From the NCBI GenBank assembly GCA_902566635.1, contig CACFJP010000006.1, forward strand, positions 1 to 64,000: a DNA stretch of 64,000 nucleotides, read 5' to 3'. Made by a program: the position numbers and the translations under genes. Of the stretch, positions 1-8,768 are shown one piece after another (position 1 is the stretch's first letter; each line of letters starts with the position of its first letter). Source of the DNA: an uncultured Bacteroidota bacterium. Lineage in GTDB: Bacteria > Bacteroidota > Bacteroidia > Flavobacteriales > Flavobacteriaceae. The notes below the pieces were generated by a model that was given only the letters and a program-made list of their open reading frames with translations, did not search any database and was not told the DNA's origin.

Positions 1-1418
1 ATTTCTGGATAAGCAGAAAAAATCTCAAAATCAGATTGATAATCAAATACAGAAACAGCAGCAATCCAAACCAATCCCAAGAGGCCCATCACAAGGAAAA
101 GACTGCGATTGAGCGCTTTTGACCGAGATGAATTGGAGGCATCCATCAAGCCAATCATCCCCATAACAGCAGCGACAGGAAAACAAAGTTCTAAGATCAC
201 TTGTGCAGAGCTCACTGCCCTGAACTTGTTATAATAAGGTACATAATCAATCAAAAAATGAGTAAGTTGAGTAAGGTGCTTCCCCCATGAAATCAACAGC
301 GAAACAACAATTGAGGATAGTAGAATGAATCGCCAACGCTTGTGCATCAAAAAGAATCCAATCAGCGATAGGAAAAATACTGTGATGCCAATATATGCAG
401 GTGCTTCAACGATGGGCTGGTCACCCCAATATGTACGTGCATATGAAAATACATATTGTGCTGTTTCAGCATCGACAGTTTGTAAAAATTCCGCTAGTTC
501 ACCCGAAGGGTCAGGGCGATCGCCACTTCCACCTCCAGTCAGACGTGGGATTATGAGGTTTAGCGTTTCAACCAAACCATAACTGTATTCAGTGATATAA
601 TCAAATGACAAACCATCACTTGATGACATAGTCTCACCCAACACGTTTTCTTTTAGTGGTGAGTTGCCCCTTGTACTTTCTTTTGCATATTCACTCGTTG
701 CAAGCAGTTGCGTGGCGTTAAAACTAAGTGCCAATAAGGATGCAAAAATCATCGTTAATAATGATTTAATCAGTGATTGATATTTTTGCTTTTGGAACAA
801 TTCGATCGTAAATCCCAGTGCCATTAGACCCACAAGTATCAAGAGGTAATAGGTCATTTGATAATGATTGGCATTGATTTGTAAGGCCATCGCCAGAGTG
901 AGTATAGAAAAACCAAGGATTCGTTTGTTGGAAAACACATGCACCACCCCCAAAACAACCAAAGGCATATAACCAATGGCAAGTGCTTTGGTATTGTGCC
1001 CTACCCCTAAAATAATGAGTAAATAAGTTGAAAATCCAAAAGCCATAGCCCCTGCAATTGCGATTTGAAATTTGGGTGTGAAATACAATAGCAACAGATA
1101 AAAACTGAACATATATAAGAAAAGATAATCAGCGGGTCGAGGTAAAAATCGTATCAACTTGTCCAGTGTTCCTATAAAATCATAAGGATAAATAGAGGTG
1201 ATTTGATAGGTCGGCATTCCACCAAATGCATTGTCAGCCCAATATGGCTCTTCATCATAGTCGGCACGATGCTCTAACACTTGTCGTTGCATCCCTTGAA
1301 ATTGCTGGATATCAGACTGTACGATGACTTTACCACTGAGCAAAGGATAGAAAAAAGCCAAGGATAGCATAGCTAAAAATATGACTGAAAGGAAATGAGG
1401 AATGCTGTTTTTTATCAT
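1..1418 (-). CDS. YfhO family membrane protein, C-terminus beyond window
   Basis: This gene is absent from the ORF track because it has no stop inside the window. Translating the minus strand from the ATG at 1418 gives an open frame to base 1. It starts MIKNSIPHFLSVIFLAM, carries ADNAFGGMPTYQI near residue 65, and then has many hydrophobic segments. This is the pattern of the large multi-spanning YfhO proteins of Bacteroidota, which are usually about 800 residues, so roughly the N-terminal 470 residues are present. YfhO proteins resemble polytopic glycosyltransferases of the inner membrane; in Bacillus YfhO is linked to glycosylation of teichoic acid, but the role in Bacteroidota is not established. 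It diverges from the gene starting near 1494. The plus-strand ORF at 325-582 is its antisense shadow. Confidence 0.8.
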   Translation of the reverse strand, partial: MIKNSIPHFLSVIFLAMLSLAFFYPLLSGKVIVQSDIQQFQGMQRQVLEHRADYDEEPYWADNAFGGMPTYQITSIYPYDFIGTLDKLIRFLPRPADYLFLYMFSFYLLLLYFTPKFQIAIAGAMAFGFSTYLLIILGVGHNTKALAIGYMPLVVLGVVHVFSNKRILGFSILTLAMALQINANHYQMTYYLLILVGLMALGFTIELFQKQKYQSLIKSLLTMIFASLLALSFNATQLLATSEYAKESTRGNSPLKENVLGETMSSSDGLSFDYITEYSYGLVETLNLIIPRLTGGGSGDRPDPSGELAEFLQTVDAETAQYVFSYARTYWGDQPIVEAPAYIGITVFFLSLIGFFLMHKRWRFILLSSIVVSLLISWGKHLTQLTHFLIDYVPYYNKFRAVSSAQVILELCFPVAAVMGMIGLMDASNSSRSKALNRSLFLVMGLLGLVWIAAVSVFDYQSDFEIFSAYPE

Positions 1419-1493
1419 CAATCAAGTACTTGAATGTCAAAAATACAATTCTAAGCGTTACTTGTGCTAAAGCATTTCTTTATATTTGAGTTG

Positions 1494-2570
1494 ATGAATC
1501 TTTCATGTACGACATTATGTCTTTTTTTACTGTTCGTTTCCTCACTTGTGAGCAGTCAATACACACCAATTATCAACAGTAATCGCCCGGGGTTTACACA
1601 GGGAGCTTTTTCTGTTGGACCAGGTGTTTATCAGCTCGAGTTTGGTGCCTCTTATCGTCAGGATCGATTTGCTTTACTGGCAGATGCAAAAAGCACAGGC
1701 GCAGGATTCACACTCGATCTTCGAACAGGTTTGATTTTGCAAAACCTTGAACTGATTTATCGCGTTGATTATCACAACGACCAACTGTCTTTTAATAACC
1801 CATCAGGAAGGTTGAGCTATAACAGAGCTGGCACAAAAAAGAACACACTTGGGTTTAAACTCCTGCTGTTTGATCCATTTCGAAACTCTGAATGGTATAA
1901 GCCAGACACGAAAAGCTACAAGGCAAATAAAGGGGTTCGAGCTATTGATTTGATTCCGGCGGTATCTCTTTATTTGGGATCTGAATTGAACCTAGGAAAC
2001 ATCTATCCCTATGGAGAACCTTTTTCACCTATTTTTGATTTGATATCTCCCACACTGAAACAAAATCAGATTTCAGGAGAGGTCATGTTGATTACACAAA
2101 ACCATTTTTTAAATAATTTTGTGATTGTAACAAATTGGGGGAGAAGATATTTGGGAAGTGCCAATGAACAAAATTTAATGTCGAGCAGTTTGATGATTCC
2201 CATAAAAAAGAGATTGATGGGTTTTGTAGAACAAATAAGTGTTGATAGCAAGTTATCAACAGATGTATTTTTAACTGCTGGAGCTGTTTATCTTATCAAC
2301 GAAAACATACAGGTGGATGCATTTTTGAGTCATACTTTCAAGAACACTCCAAGCATGTTCGCAGCAGGCATTGGCGTTTCTTATCGCATTGATCGATACA
2401 ACGACAATGGCATCCCACAAGAAATAAAAGAACTTAGAAAACAGCGCAAAAAAAATCGTATCGATCGAAAAATGAACGCTGAAAAAATAAAGGAGTTTAG
2501 TAGTCGTGAACGTGAAAGAAAAAAAGCAGAACGAAAACAAAAAAAAGCATCCAAAAAGAATAAGCAATGA
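1494..2570 (+). CDS. outer-membrane beta-barrel protein, transporter-like (MetA-pathway type)
   Basis: The ORF opens at 1464, but an ATG at 1494 places MNLSCTTLCLFLLFVSSLVSSQ as a clean signal peptide, so I prefer that start. The mature part begins with 'INSNRPGFTQGAFSVGPGVYQ', a pattern seen in the 'transporter' or phenol MetA-pathway outer-membrane family. It continues with alternating beta strands and aromatic residues typical of a barrel. The last 55 residues are very basic and rich in Lys, Arg and Glu (RKQRKKNRIDRK, KAERKQKKASKK), which is an odd tail for an outer-membrane protein and may lie in the periplasm. Its stop overlaps the start of the next gene by four bases (ATGA), implying translational coupling. 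Substrate unknown. Confidence 0.6.
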   Translation: MNLSCTTLCLFLLFVSSLVSSQYTPIINSNRPGFTQGAFSVGPGVYQLEFGASYRQDRFALLADAKSTGAGFTLDLRTGLILQNLELIYRVDYHNDQLSFNNPSGRLSYNRAGTKKNTLGFKLLLFDPFRNSEWYKPDTKSYKANKGVRAIDLIPAVSLYLGSELNLGNIYPYGEPFSPIFDLISPTLKQNQISGEVMLITQNHFLNNFVIVTNWGRRYLGSANEQNLMSSSLMIPIKKRLMGFVEQISVDSKLSTDVFLTAGAVYLINENIQVDAFLSHTFKNTPSMFAAGIGVSYRIDRYNDNGIPQEIKELRKQRKKNRIDRKMNAEKIKEFSSRERERKKAERKQKKASKKNKQ

Positions 2571-3700
2571 AGCAGTACAGCCTACATGAGGTAAAGACAA
2601 AAAACGAATACCATGCTTTTTTTACATTCCCCTTTAAACTTTACAAAGGTTGTGATCAATGGGTGCCGCCCATCACCAATGAAGAAAAAGCTATCTTTAA
2701 TCGTGCGAAAAATCCTGTGTTTAAAAATGCTGAAGCCAAGCTTTTTGTCGTAAAAAATCGAAAGCAAATTATTGGTCGTATTGCTGCGTTGATCAACTGG
2801 ATTGAGGTTAAAGAGCAAGCCAAAACTAAGGTGCGTTTTGGCTGGTATGACACAATAGACGATCTTGACGTAAGTCGTATGCTCATCGATGCTGTACATT
2901 CGTGGGGAAAGCAAAAGGGATTGACATATCTTGAAGGGCCAATGGGTTTTTCGAATATGGACAAAGCAGGGGTATTGGTGCAAGGGTACGAATATAAAAA
3001 CACTATGATTACGTGGTATCATTACCCATATCAAAAGAAACACCTTGAAGAATTGGGGCTTGTCAAACAAGCAGAATGGGTCGAGTATCAAATTAAGATA
3101 TTCAAGGCTGAAGATGCTCCTAAAAAGGTCAAGAAATATGCCAAACTCATTTCAAAACGATACGGGCTGAGTGCGCTTGAATTTTCAACTCGAAAAGAGC
3201 TGGTCCCCTACGTCGATAAAATGTTTGACTTACTAAACAAGACTTATAACAACCTGCAGTCTTTTGTGCCCATTCAGCCCTATCAAATTTCGCATTATAA
3301 AGAAAAGTATTTAACGTACATACATCCCAGGTTTATTAAGTGTGTAGCAGACAAATCAGGCAATCTCATTGCATTTGCCATCACCATGCCATCCTTTTCA
3401 GAAGCCTTAAAAAAAGTGAATGGCTCTCTCTACCCATTTGGATTTCTTCACATTATGCGTGCACTTCGAAAAAACAACAGAGCTTCATTTTATTTGATCG
3501 GTATCGATCCAGCCTATCAAAACAAAGGAGTAACAGCAATTTTGTTTGACGCCATCCAAAAAATGTTTAACGCACAAGGGATTACAGATGTGGAAACAAA
3601 TCCTGAACTGGAAGAGAATAATTCGATTCAACTCATGTGGAAAAACTATGAGCATGAACTACACAAGCGTCGTCGTACCTACAAAAGAGATATCAGCTAG
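2567..3700 (+). CDS. GNAT-fold N-acetyltransferase-like protein
   Basis: A 377-residue protein of the long GNAT-related family common in Bacteroidota. The N-terminal half has the conserved stretch 'YKGCDQWVPPI...NPVFKNAEAKLF' and 'LEGPMGFSNMDKAGVLVQGYE'. The C-terminal half has a GNAT-like acetyl-CoA loop, 'IGIDPAYQNKGVTAILFD' (about 305-322), followed by 'ETNPELEENNSIQLMWKNYE', which resembles the end of a GNAT domain. No signal peptide is seen, so it is cytoplasmic. Its substrate is unknown. It overlaps the upstream outer-membrane gene by ATGA and lies 23 bases ahead of mnmE, so the three are probably co-transcribed. Confidence 0.7.
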   Translation: MKQYSLHEVKTKNEYHAFFTFPFKLYKGCDQWVPPITNEEKAIFNRAKNPVFKNAEAKLFVVKNRKQIIGRIAALINWIEVKEQAKTKVRFGWYDTIDDLDVSRMLIDAVHSWGKQKGLTYLEGPMGFSNMDKAGVLVQGYEYKNTMITWYHYPYQKKHLEELGLVKQAEWVEYQIKIFKAEDAPKKVKKYAKLISKRYGLSALEFSTRKELVPYVDKMFDLLNKTYNNLQSFVPIQPYQISHYKEKYLTYIHPRFIKCVADKSGNLIAFAITMPSFSEALKKVNGSLYPFGFLHIMRALRKNNRASFYLIGIDPAYQNKGVTAILFDAIQKMFNAQGITDVETNPELEENNSIQLMWKNYEHELHKRRRTYKRDIS

Positions 3701-3723
3701 TTTTTGTTTTTTATTTTTGCCAA

Positions 3724-5094
3724 ATGCTAAATGAAGGGAAAACCATAGTTGCATTGGCTACTGCACCTGGCACAAGTGCCATTGCCATTGTTCGCATGTC
3801 GGGTAATAAAGCCATAAGCATCGCCGATCGTGTCTTTCGATCATTGCATGGCAAAAACCTTGCAAATCAAAAATCACATACCATTCATCTAGGTCATGTT
3901 ATGCAAAACGACAGCACTTTAGATGAGGTACTTCTAAGCTTATTCAAACGACCAAATTCATACACCGGCGAAGATGTTGTTGAGATTTCGTGCCATGGGT
4001 CAATCTATATTCAACAGCAATTGATTCAATTACTGCAAAAAGAAGGTGCACGAATGGCAGAGCCTGGCGAATTTACCCTTCGCGCTTTTATGAACGGGAA
4101 AATGGATTTAACCCAAGCAGAGGCAGTTGCAGACCTCATTGCCAGCGAAGGAGAAACTGCACACAGAGTGGCCATACAGCAACTTCGCGGGGGTATCAGT
4201 AATCAATTGGAAAAACTGCGACAACAACTGATTGACTTTGCATCGTTAGTAGAACTTGAGCTTGATTTTAGCGAAGAGGATGTTGATTTTGCAGATCGAA
4301 ATGCATTGGATAAATTATTACAAGAAGCCCAAGACACGATTAAATCACTTGTCGATTCTTTTAATGTTGGGAATGCCATGAAACAAGGCGTCCCTGTTGC
4401 CATTGCGGGAAAGCCAAATGCTGGAAAATCATCCTTGCTCAACGCACTTTCCCAAGATGAAAAAGCCATAGTTTCTGAAATTGCAGGTACAACACGTGAT
4501 AGCATAGAAGATACTGTAATGATTAATGGGATTCAGTTTAGATTTATAGATACTGCTGGCCTTCGAGAGACTAATGATACCATCGAAGCCTTAGGAGTTG
4601 AAAGGGCCAAAATCAAAATTTCACACGCACAAGTCCTACTCTACGTAGTGGATCCAAAAACAATTACAACTGAAGAAATCATAACAGAGGTCGAAGCACT
4701 ACAGCATCAAAGCCCTTTGGTGTTATTGAACAAGGCAGACCTTAACGACACAAACCAACTAAACAACCAAAGCAAAAGGCTGGGTGATATGGATTCGATC
4801 GTTATCTCAGCTAAAACAGGTGCAGGCTTGGATAAGTTGAAAAAACGTCTGGTGCAGCTTGTGAATCACACCAACTACGATACAATTGTGAGCAATAGTC
4901 GTCATCACAATGAACTCCAACAAACCCTCACAGCGATTTTGACTGTTCGAGAGGGCTTGTTAAGTGGTTTGAGTGGTGATTTGTTAGCAGTTGATTTGCA
5001 AACGGCACTGCATCATTTGGGTATGCTCACAGGATCGATTTCATCTGATGAACTCCTAAGAAATATATTTGCTAATTTTTGTATTGGTAAGTAG
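3724..5094 (+). CDS. mnmE: tRNA modification GTPase MnmE
   Basis: MnmE works with MnmG to install the (carboxymethyl)aminomethyl group at U34 of certain tRNAs, using GTP, a one-carbon folate donor and FAD. The 456-residue length is normal. Visible are the N-terminal folate-binding region ending in 'MAEPGEFTLRAFMNGK', the inserted G domain with P-loop GKPNAGKS (229-236), DTAGL (276-280) and NKAD (336-339), and the C-terminal 'FCIGK' carrying the family's conserved cysteine just before the stop. The final codons TTT TGT ATT GGT AAG TAG are the type of sequence used as an attachment site by SGI1-like islands. A second copy of these codons lies 3.66 kb downstream (see the repeat features), so the present 3' end may have been supplied by an integrated element. 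Confidence 0.97.
   Translation: MLNEGKTIVALATAPGTSAIAIVRMSGNKAISIADRVFRSLHGKNLANQKSHTIHLGHVMQNDSTLDEVLLSLFKRPNSYTGEDVVEISCHGSIYIQQQLIQLLQKEGARMAEPGEFTLRAFMNGKMDLTQAEAVADLIASEGETAHRVAIQQLRGGISNQLEKLRQQLIDFASLVELELDFSEEDVDFADRNALDKLLQEAQDTIKSLVDSFNVGNAMKQGVPVAIAGKPNAGKSSLLNALSQDEKAIVSEIAGTTRDSIEDTVMINGIQFRFIDTAGLRETNDTIEALGVERAKIKISHAQVLLYVVDPKTITTEEIITEVEALQHQSPLVLLNKADLNDTNQLNNQSKRLGDMDSIVISAKTGAGLDKLKKRLVQLVNHTNYDTIVSNSRHHNELQQTLTAILTVREGLLSGLSGDLLAVDLQTALHHLGMLTGSISSDELLRNIFANFCIGK
5077..5094 (+). repeat. left direct repeat (putative attL) at the mnmE 3' end
   Basis: TTTTGTATTGGTAAGTAG encodes FCIGK-stop of mnmE. The last 15 bases match 14 of 15 at 8744-8758 in the same orientation. The single mismatch is synonymous (ATT versus ATC). 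The 3' end of mnmE (trmE/thdF) is the known integration site of Salmonella genomic island 1 and relatives, whose attachment site covers these same codons. Confidence 0.72.
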
Positions 5095-5346
5095 TTAGGA
5101 CTGTAAACAATAGCCTTCATATAACTATAACGTCAAACAATAAGATTTTTAGCTTTATTTAAGTTAGCACCACCTTTATACAGTTTTAAATTTTAACAAT
5201 AAATAATTTTATCAAATAATTGATTTTGATATTAATAAATTATCAATAAAATCAATAAATAATATATTTTTTTATATTATTCTGATAAATCACTTTAAAT
5301 CGTTGTGTTTTTTTTTATTAAAAACATAATATTTTAAATTTAGTAT
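5095..5346. other. AT-rich leader of the inserted cassette
   Basis: This 252-base stretch has no gene. It is markedly AT-rich with runs such as 'aataatatatttttttatatta'. It must hold the promoter of the ATP-grasp operon, but I cannot pin a Bacteroidota -33/-7 promoter with confidence. It contains an imperfect palindrome, listed separately. No integrase or other ORF is visible on either strand. Confidence 0.5.
5219..5256. promoter_or_regulatory. imperfect inverted repeat upstream of the ATP-grasp operon
   Basis: The left arm ATTGATTTTGATA (5219-5231) pairs with the right arm TATCAATAAAATCAAT (5241-5256). Nine outer bases match perfectly and four inner bases match after a three-base bulge, around a short AT loop. 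It lies about 90 bases before the ATG of the first cassette gene. It could be an operator, a cruciform or a recombination-accessory site. In such AT-rich DNA, chance is also possible. Confidence 0.35.
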
Positions 5347-6801
5347 ATGAATCCTTCAACTTTCTCTGATAAACTTATTGACTTTCCTTACGAACATTAC
5401 AAAAATACATGGGATGAAATGTTTGAACCCAACAACAGAATTAAACCCTCTTACAGATTTTTATATAATTTTTTATCCAAACAGTCCGTTTCGGATATTA
5501 ATAAATTAAAAGAATTTTCTCTAAAATTTTTTATGAACCAAGGAATTACTTTTAACGTATACAGTGACGAACAAAGCATTGAAAAGATTTTTCCATTTGA
5601 TATAATTCCAAGAATTATAATGAATAAAGATTGGGAAATAATTGAAAAAGGCATAATTCAAAGAATTACAGCTCTAAATTTATTCTTGAAAGATATTTAC
5701 AATGAACAATTTATAATCAAAGATAAAGTCTTTCCAATCGAGCTTGTGGCAAATAATCCTTATTTCTTAAACCAAATGCGTGGATTCAAGCCTCCAAAAG
5801 ATATTTATACTCATGTATCAGGTGTTGATATTATTAGAAATAGTAAAGGAGATTTCTACGTATTAGAGGATAATTTAAGAACTCCATCTGGAGTCTGTTA
5901 CATGCTAGAAAATAGACAAATAAGCAGAAGATTGTACCCCTCAATTATGCCAAAGAAAAAAATTAAAGATGTTTCAAATTATCCTCAAATATTATATCAA
6001 CAGCTTGCATCTCTATCAAATAAAAAAAATCCTACAATTGTCCTTCTCACACCAGGCTTGTATAATTCTGCATATTATGAACATTCAACTCTTGCACGGC
6101 TGATGGGTGTTGAACTTGTTGAGGGTCGAGACTTACTTATGGACAACAACAAAGTTTTTATGAAAACCTCCAAAGGACTAGAAAAAGTTGATATAATTTA
6201 CAGAAGAGTTGATGATGATTTTTTAGATCCAATTTCCTTCAATCAGTCAAGCGTTCTAGGAGTTCCTGGGATATTAGAGGCTTATAAAAAGCGAAATGTA
6301 ATCATAACAAATGCACCAGGTACTGGTGTTGCTGATGATAAAGCAAGTTACATATATGTTCCACAAATAATTAAATATTATTTAAATGAAGAACCTATTT
6401 TAAAAAATATTGAAACATATCAACTTGAAAACTCTGAACATTTTGATTATGTAAAAAAGAATATTACAAATCATGTTATTAAAAAAACAGACGGTAGTGG
6501 TGGATATGGAATGTTGATGGGTAATTCAGCAGACGATATTGAAATTAAAAAATATTTTTATAAAATAAAAAAAAATCCATCAAACTTTATTGCTCAACCA
6601 ATTCTAAACCTATCAACTTCTCCTTGTATTTTAAATGAAAGTATGGAGCCTCGGTGTGTAGATTTTCGTCCATACGCAATTTATGGATCTGAAGGAATAA
6701 AGGTATGCCCTGGCGGACTAACCAGAGTTGCACTAAAGAAAAACTCTTTAGTTGTTAATAGTTCACAAGGGGGTGGCAGTAAGGATACATGGGTAATTTG
6801 A
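5347..6801 (+). CDS. circularly permuted ATP-grasp protein (amidoligase type)
   Basis: First gene of a three-gene operon. The 484-residue protein belongs to the circularly permuted ATP-grasp family (former DUF404/DUF407; COG2308), predicted to form peptide-type amide bonds using ATP. Family hallmarks are visible: 'VLEDNLRTPSGVCYMLENR' (about 172-190), 'YRRVDDDFLDP' (about 285-295), 'GTGVADDKASY' (325-335) and the Gly-rich 'KTDGSGGYGM' (about 380-389). There is no signal peptide. Four bases separate it from the alpha-E gene. Iyer and colleagues predicted that this family with alpha-E and transglutaminase partners makes a peptide or modifies proteins; the product is unknown. Codons are more AT-rich than in mnmE, and the operon lies between two mnmE-end repeats, suggesting it was acquired. 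Confidence 0.9.
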   Translation: MNPSTFSDKLIDFPYEHYKNTWDEMFEPNNRIKPSYRFLYNFLSKQSVSDINKLKEFSLKFFMNQGITFNVYSDEQSIEKIFPFDIIPRIIMNKDWEIIEKGIIQRITALNLFLKDIYNEQFIIKDKVFPIELVANNPYFLNQMRGFKPPKDIYTHVSGVDIIRNSKGDFYVLEDNLRTPSGVCYMLENRQISRRLYPSIMPKKKIKDVSNYPQILYQQLASLSNKKNPTIVLLTPGLYNSAYYEHSTLARLMGVELVEGRDLLMDNNKVFMKTSKGLEKVDIIYRRVDDDFLDPISFNQSSVLGVPGILEAYKKRNVIITNAPGTGVADDKASYIYVPQIIKYYLNEEPILKNIETYQLENSEHFDYVKKNITNHVIKKTDGSGGYGMLMGNSADDIEIKKYFYKIKKNPSNFIAQPILNLSTSPCILNESMEPRCVDFRPYAIYGSEGIKVCPGGLTRVALKKNSLVVNSSQGGGSKDTWVI

Positions 6802-6805
6802 ATAA

Positions 6806-7741
6806 ATGTTAAGTAGAGTTGCTAATAATTTGTTTTGGATGGATCGCTATATGGAAAGGTCTTATGGCTTATTGAATTTAATTATAACAAACTATAATTC
6901 AACACTTGATTCTGGAGATTACAGTAGCTGGAATGGAATTCTGAAAACTTACATGAATATTGATAGCTTGGAAGATTTATATGAGTATGATGATGCAATT
7001 TCAATAATTGATTTTATGTTATTCGATAAACTAAATCCAAATACGTTGATTAATATTATAAAAAAGTCGAGGGAAAACGCTAGAGGAGTTCAAGAGCATA
7101 TTTCCAAAGAGGTTTGGCTCTCTTCAAATAAATTCTATCTAAATATTTCTGACAGATTAATACGGAAAAAATTTAGACGTTCAGATCCGATTGTTTTTCT
7201 TGAAGATTTATTGAATTTCAATTTGATGTATTACAGCAATGCTGATTTGACTCAAGAGAGAGGAAATGCTTTTGGATTTATGAATTTAGGTAAGTATTAT
7301 GAAAGAACTTTGCAAAGTGTTGATTTTCTTAGCTATCGTTTTAATGACTTGACAAAAAATGATTATACATTACAAGAAAGAGTTTTCTGGAAAAATCTTT
7401 TACAATCTATTGGGGGATACCAAATTTATTTAAAGACATACAAATCAATTTTTAATGTTAATAATATTGTCGAACTAATTTCATTAAATGAATTTTTCCC
7501 TAGATCTATAAAATACTCTTTAAGAAAATTATCTGTTCATGTTAGTTTACTTAATAAATACAACAATAAAATAGATAATGAGTTACTTTTTCATGTAAAA
7601 AAACTTGATAATTATGTTGGTTATTCGTCTATAGAGTCCATAAATGAGATTGAGTTAGGAACATTTTTAGAAAAAATAAAATCTGATTTAAATCATATTT
7701 ATTCATTAATAACAAAAACATATTTCTCTCAATTATATTAA
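6806..7741 (+). CDS. alpha-E domain protein
   Basis: Second gene of the cassette. The start 'MLSRVANNLFWMDRYMERSYG' is diagnostic for the alpha-E family (former DUF403; COG2307), an all-helical protein almost always encoded beside the circularly permuted ATP-grasp gene. Further family features are 'SRENARGVQEHISKEVW' (about 92-108) and the tyrosine/Arg pattern 'LGKYYERTLQSVDFLSYR' (about 166-183). At 311 residues it has the usual length. Its biochemical function is not known; it is thought to act with the ATP-grasp enzyme. It is separated by two bases from the transglutaminase gene, so all three are one transcription unit. Confidence 0.88.
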   Translation: MLSRVANNLFWMDRYMERSYGLLNLIITNYNSTLDSGDYSSWNGILKTYMNIDSLEDLYEYDDAISIIDFMLFDKLNPNTLINIIKKSRENARGVQEHISKEVWLSSNKFYLNISDRLIRKKFRRSDPIVFLEDLLNFNLMYYSNADLTQERGNAFGFMNLGKYYERTLQSVDFLSYRFNDLTKNDYTLQERVFWKNLLQSIGGYQIYLKTYKSIFNVNNIVELISLNEFFPRSIKYSLRKLSVHVSLLNKYNNKIDNELLFHVKKLDNYVGYSSIESINEIELGTFLEKIKSDLNHIYSLITKTYFSQLY

Positions 7742-7743
7742 AT

Positions 7744-8697
7744 ATGTCGAAACTTTATTTAAGTCACATTACATCTTTTTCATACTCAAATTTTGTAGTT
7801 GAAAGTTCAAATCAAATTATTTTATACCCATACAATGATACCAATCAACAAGTCATTTCACATTCCTTGAAAATTACTGGAAATCCAAATATTTATACAA
7901 ATTTTGATTGGTATGGAAATAAAGTTGGTTTTTTTAACTATTTGTTACCACACAAAAATCTTTCTATCGAATCTGAGGCTGAAATTTTAGTCAAGAAAGT
8001 TGAATTACCAAAAAATGAACTTAATATAAAAGAATCTTGGAATCAAATTAATAAACTCAAATCTGAAAGCATTGATTTTTTTGAATTTACTCACTGCGCT
8101 GATAATGTAAATAAAAAAGCAAAAAAAGCTTTGAAGGAAATGGATCTTAAAAATTTATCTCCTTTTGAATTGGTTTTAAAACTTAATAAATACGTGTATG
8201 AAAATTTTAAATACAAAAAAGGAGTCACCAAAGTCGATACAAGTGTAGATAAAGTTTGGGAGCTAGGTCTAGGTGTTTGCCAAGATTTCACAAATGTTAT
8301 GTTACAGTTATGTCGTTTATCAAATATTCCATCAAGGTATGTAAGTGGTTATGTTTGTAGTTCTGAAAGAATAAGAGGCGACGGAGCCACACATTCTTGG
8401 GTTGAAGTGTTTATACCAAACCATGGATGGTTAGGTATTGATCCAACCAATAATTGTATTTGTCAAGACCTGCACGTTAAAATTGGAATTGGTAGAAATT
8501 ACAATGATTGCGCTCCAGTAAAAGGGGTCTATAAAGGAAATGAAGAGCAAAAAATGGATGTTAAAGTTAATTTATCAACAAAAAAATTGATTGTCAAACA
8601 AACTAAATCTGTTTGGGATGAGAAAACAATTGAAAAAGAGGATGTAAATAGCTATCAAAAAAATCTTGAAATGATACAACAGCAACAACAACAATAA
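7744..8697 (+). CDS. transglutaminase-like cysteine protease family protein
   Basis: Third gene of the cassette, COG1305 type. It has an N-terminal beta domain of the bacterial transglutaminase type ('LYLSHITSFSYSNFVVESSN') followed by the catalytic papain-like domain. A full triad is visible: C179 in 'LGLGVCQDFTNVM', H217 in 'DGATHSWVEVF' and D233 in 'LGIDPTN'. There is no signal peptide. Such proteins accompany ATP-grasp/alpha-E pairs and may cleave or rearrange the peptide bond product. In other bacteria the same trio sits beside the proteasome-like protein Anbu, which is absent here. The protein ends in six glutamines encoded by CAA/CAG triplets directly before TAA, a tract that could change length by slippage. 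Its stop lies 46 bases before the right-hand mnmE-end repeat. Confidence 0.9.
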   Translation: MSKLYLSHITSFSYSNFVVESSNQIILYPYNDTNQQVISHSLKITGNPNIYTNFDWYGNKVGFFNYLLPHKNLSIESEAEILVKKVELPKNELNIKESWNQINKLKSESIDFFEFTHCADNVNKKAKKALKEMDLKNLSPFELVLKLNKYVYENFKYKKGVTKVDTSVDKVWELGLGVCQDFTNVMLQLCRLSNIPSRYVSGYVCSSERIRGDGATHSWVEVFIPNHGWLGIDPTNNCICQDLHVKIGIGRNYNDCAPVKGVYKGNEEQKMDVKVNLSTKKLIVKQTKSVWDEKTIEKEDVNSYQKNLEMIQQQQQQ

Positions 8698-8740
8698 AGT
8701 TTTTACCATACTATTGGTTCATTTAGAAATGAATTGCACT

Positions 8741-8758
8741 TACTGTATCGGTAAGTAG
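8741..8758 (+). repeat. right direct repeat (putative attR), orphan mnmE tail
   Basis: TACTGTATCGGTAAGTAG repeats the mnmE terminal codons; TGT ATC GGT AAG TAG reads CIGK-stop. It is 15 of 18 identical to 5077-5094, and 14 of 15 over the last 15 bases. No coding frame leads into it, so it is best read as the original 3' end of mnmE displaced by an insertion of about 3.66 kb. Confidence 0.72.
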
Positions 8759-8768
8759 ACCATCAAAT

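Larger units (their letters stand above)
5095..8758 (+). mobile_element. putative 3.66-kb genomic islet at the mnmE 3' end
   Basis: Three observations define the element. Direct repeats of the mnmE terminus lie at both ends, the AT-rich three-gene operon with its leader lies between them, and an intrinsic terminator starts about 10 bases after the right repeat, where the mnmE terminator would be expected. There is no integrase, transposase or relaxase inside. It may therefore be a decayed island, a passenger moved in trans by an mnmE-specific tyrosine recombinase, or a remnant after internal deletion. The island reading is inference; the repeats are directly seen. Confidence 0.6.

Noticed and set aside
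325-582. 85-residue plus-strand ORF
   Set aside because: It lies antisense within the long open minus-strand frame of the YfhO-type gene and has no recognisable features.
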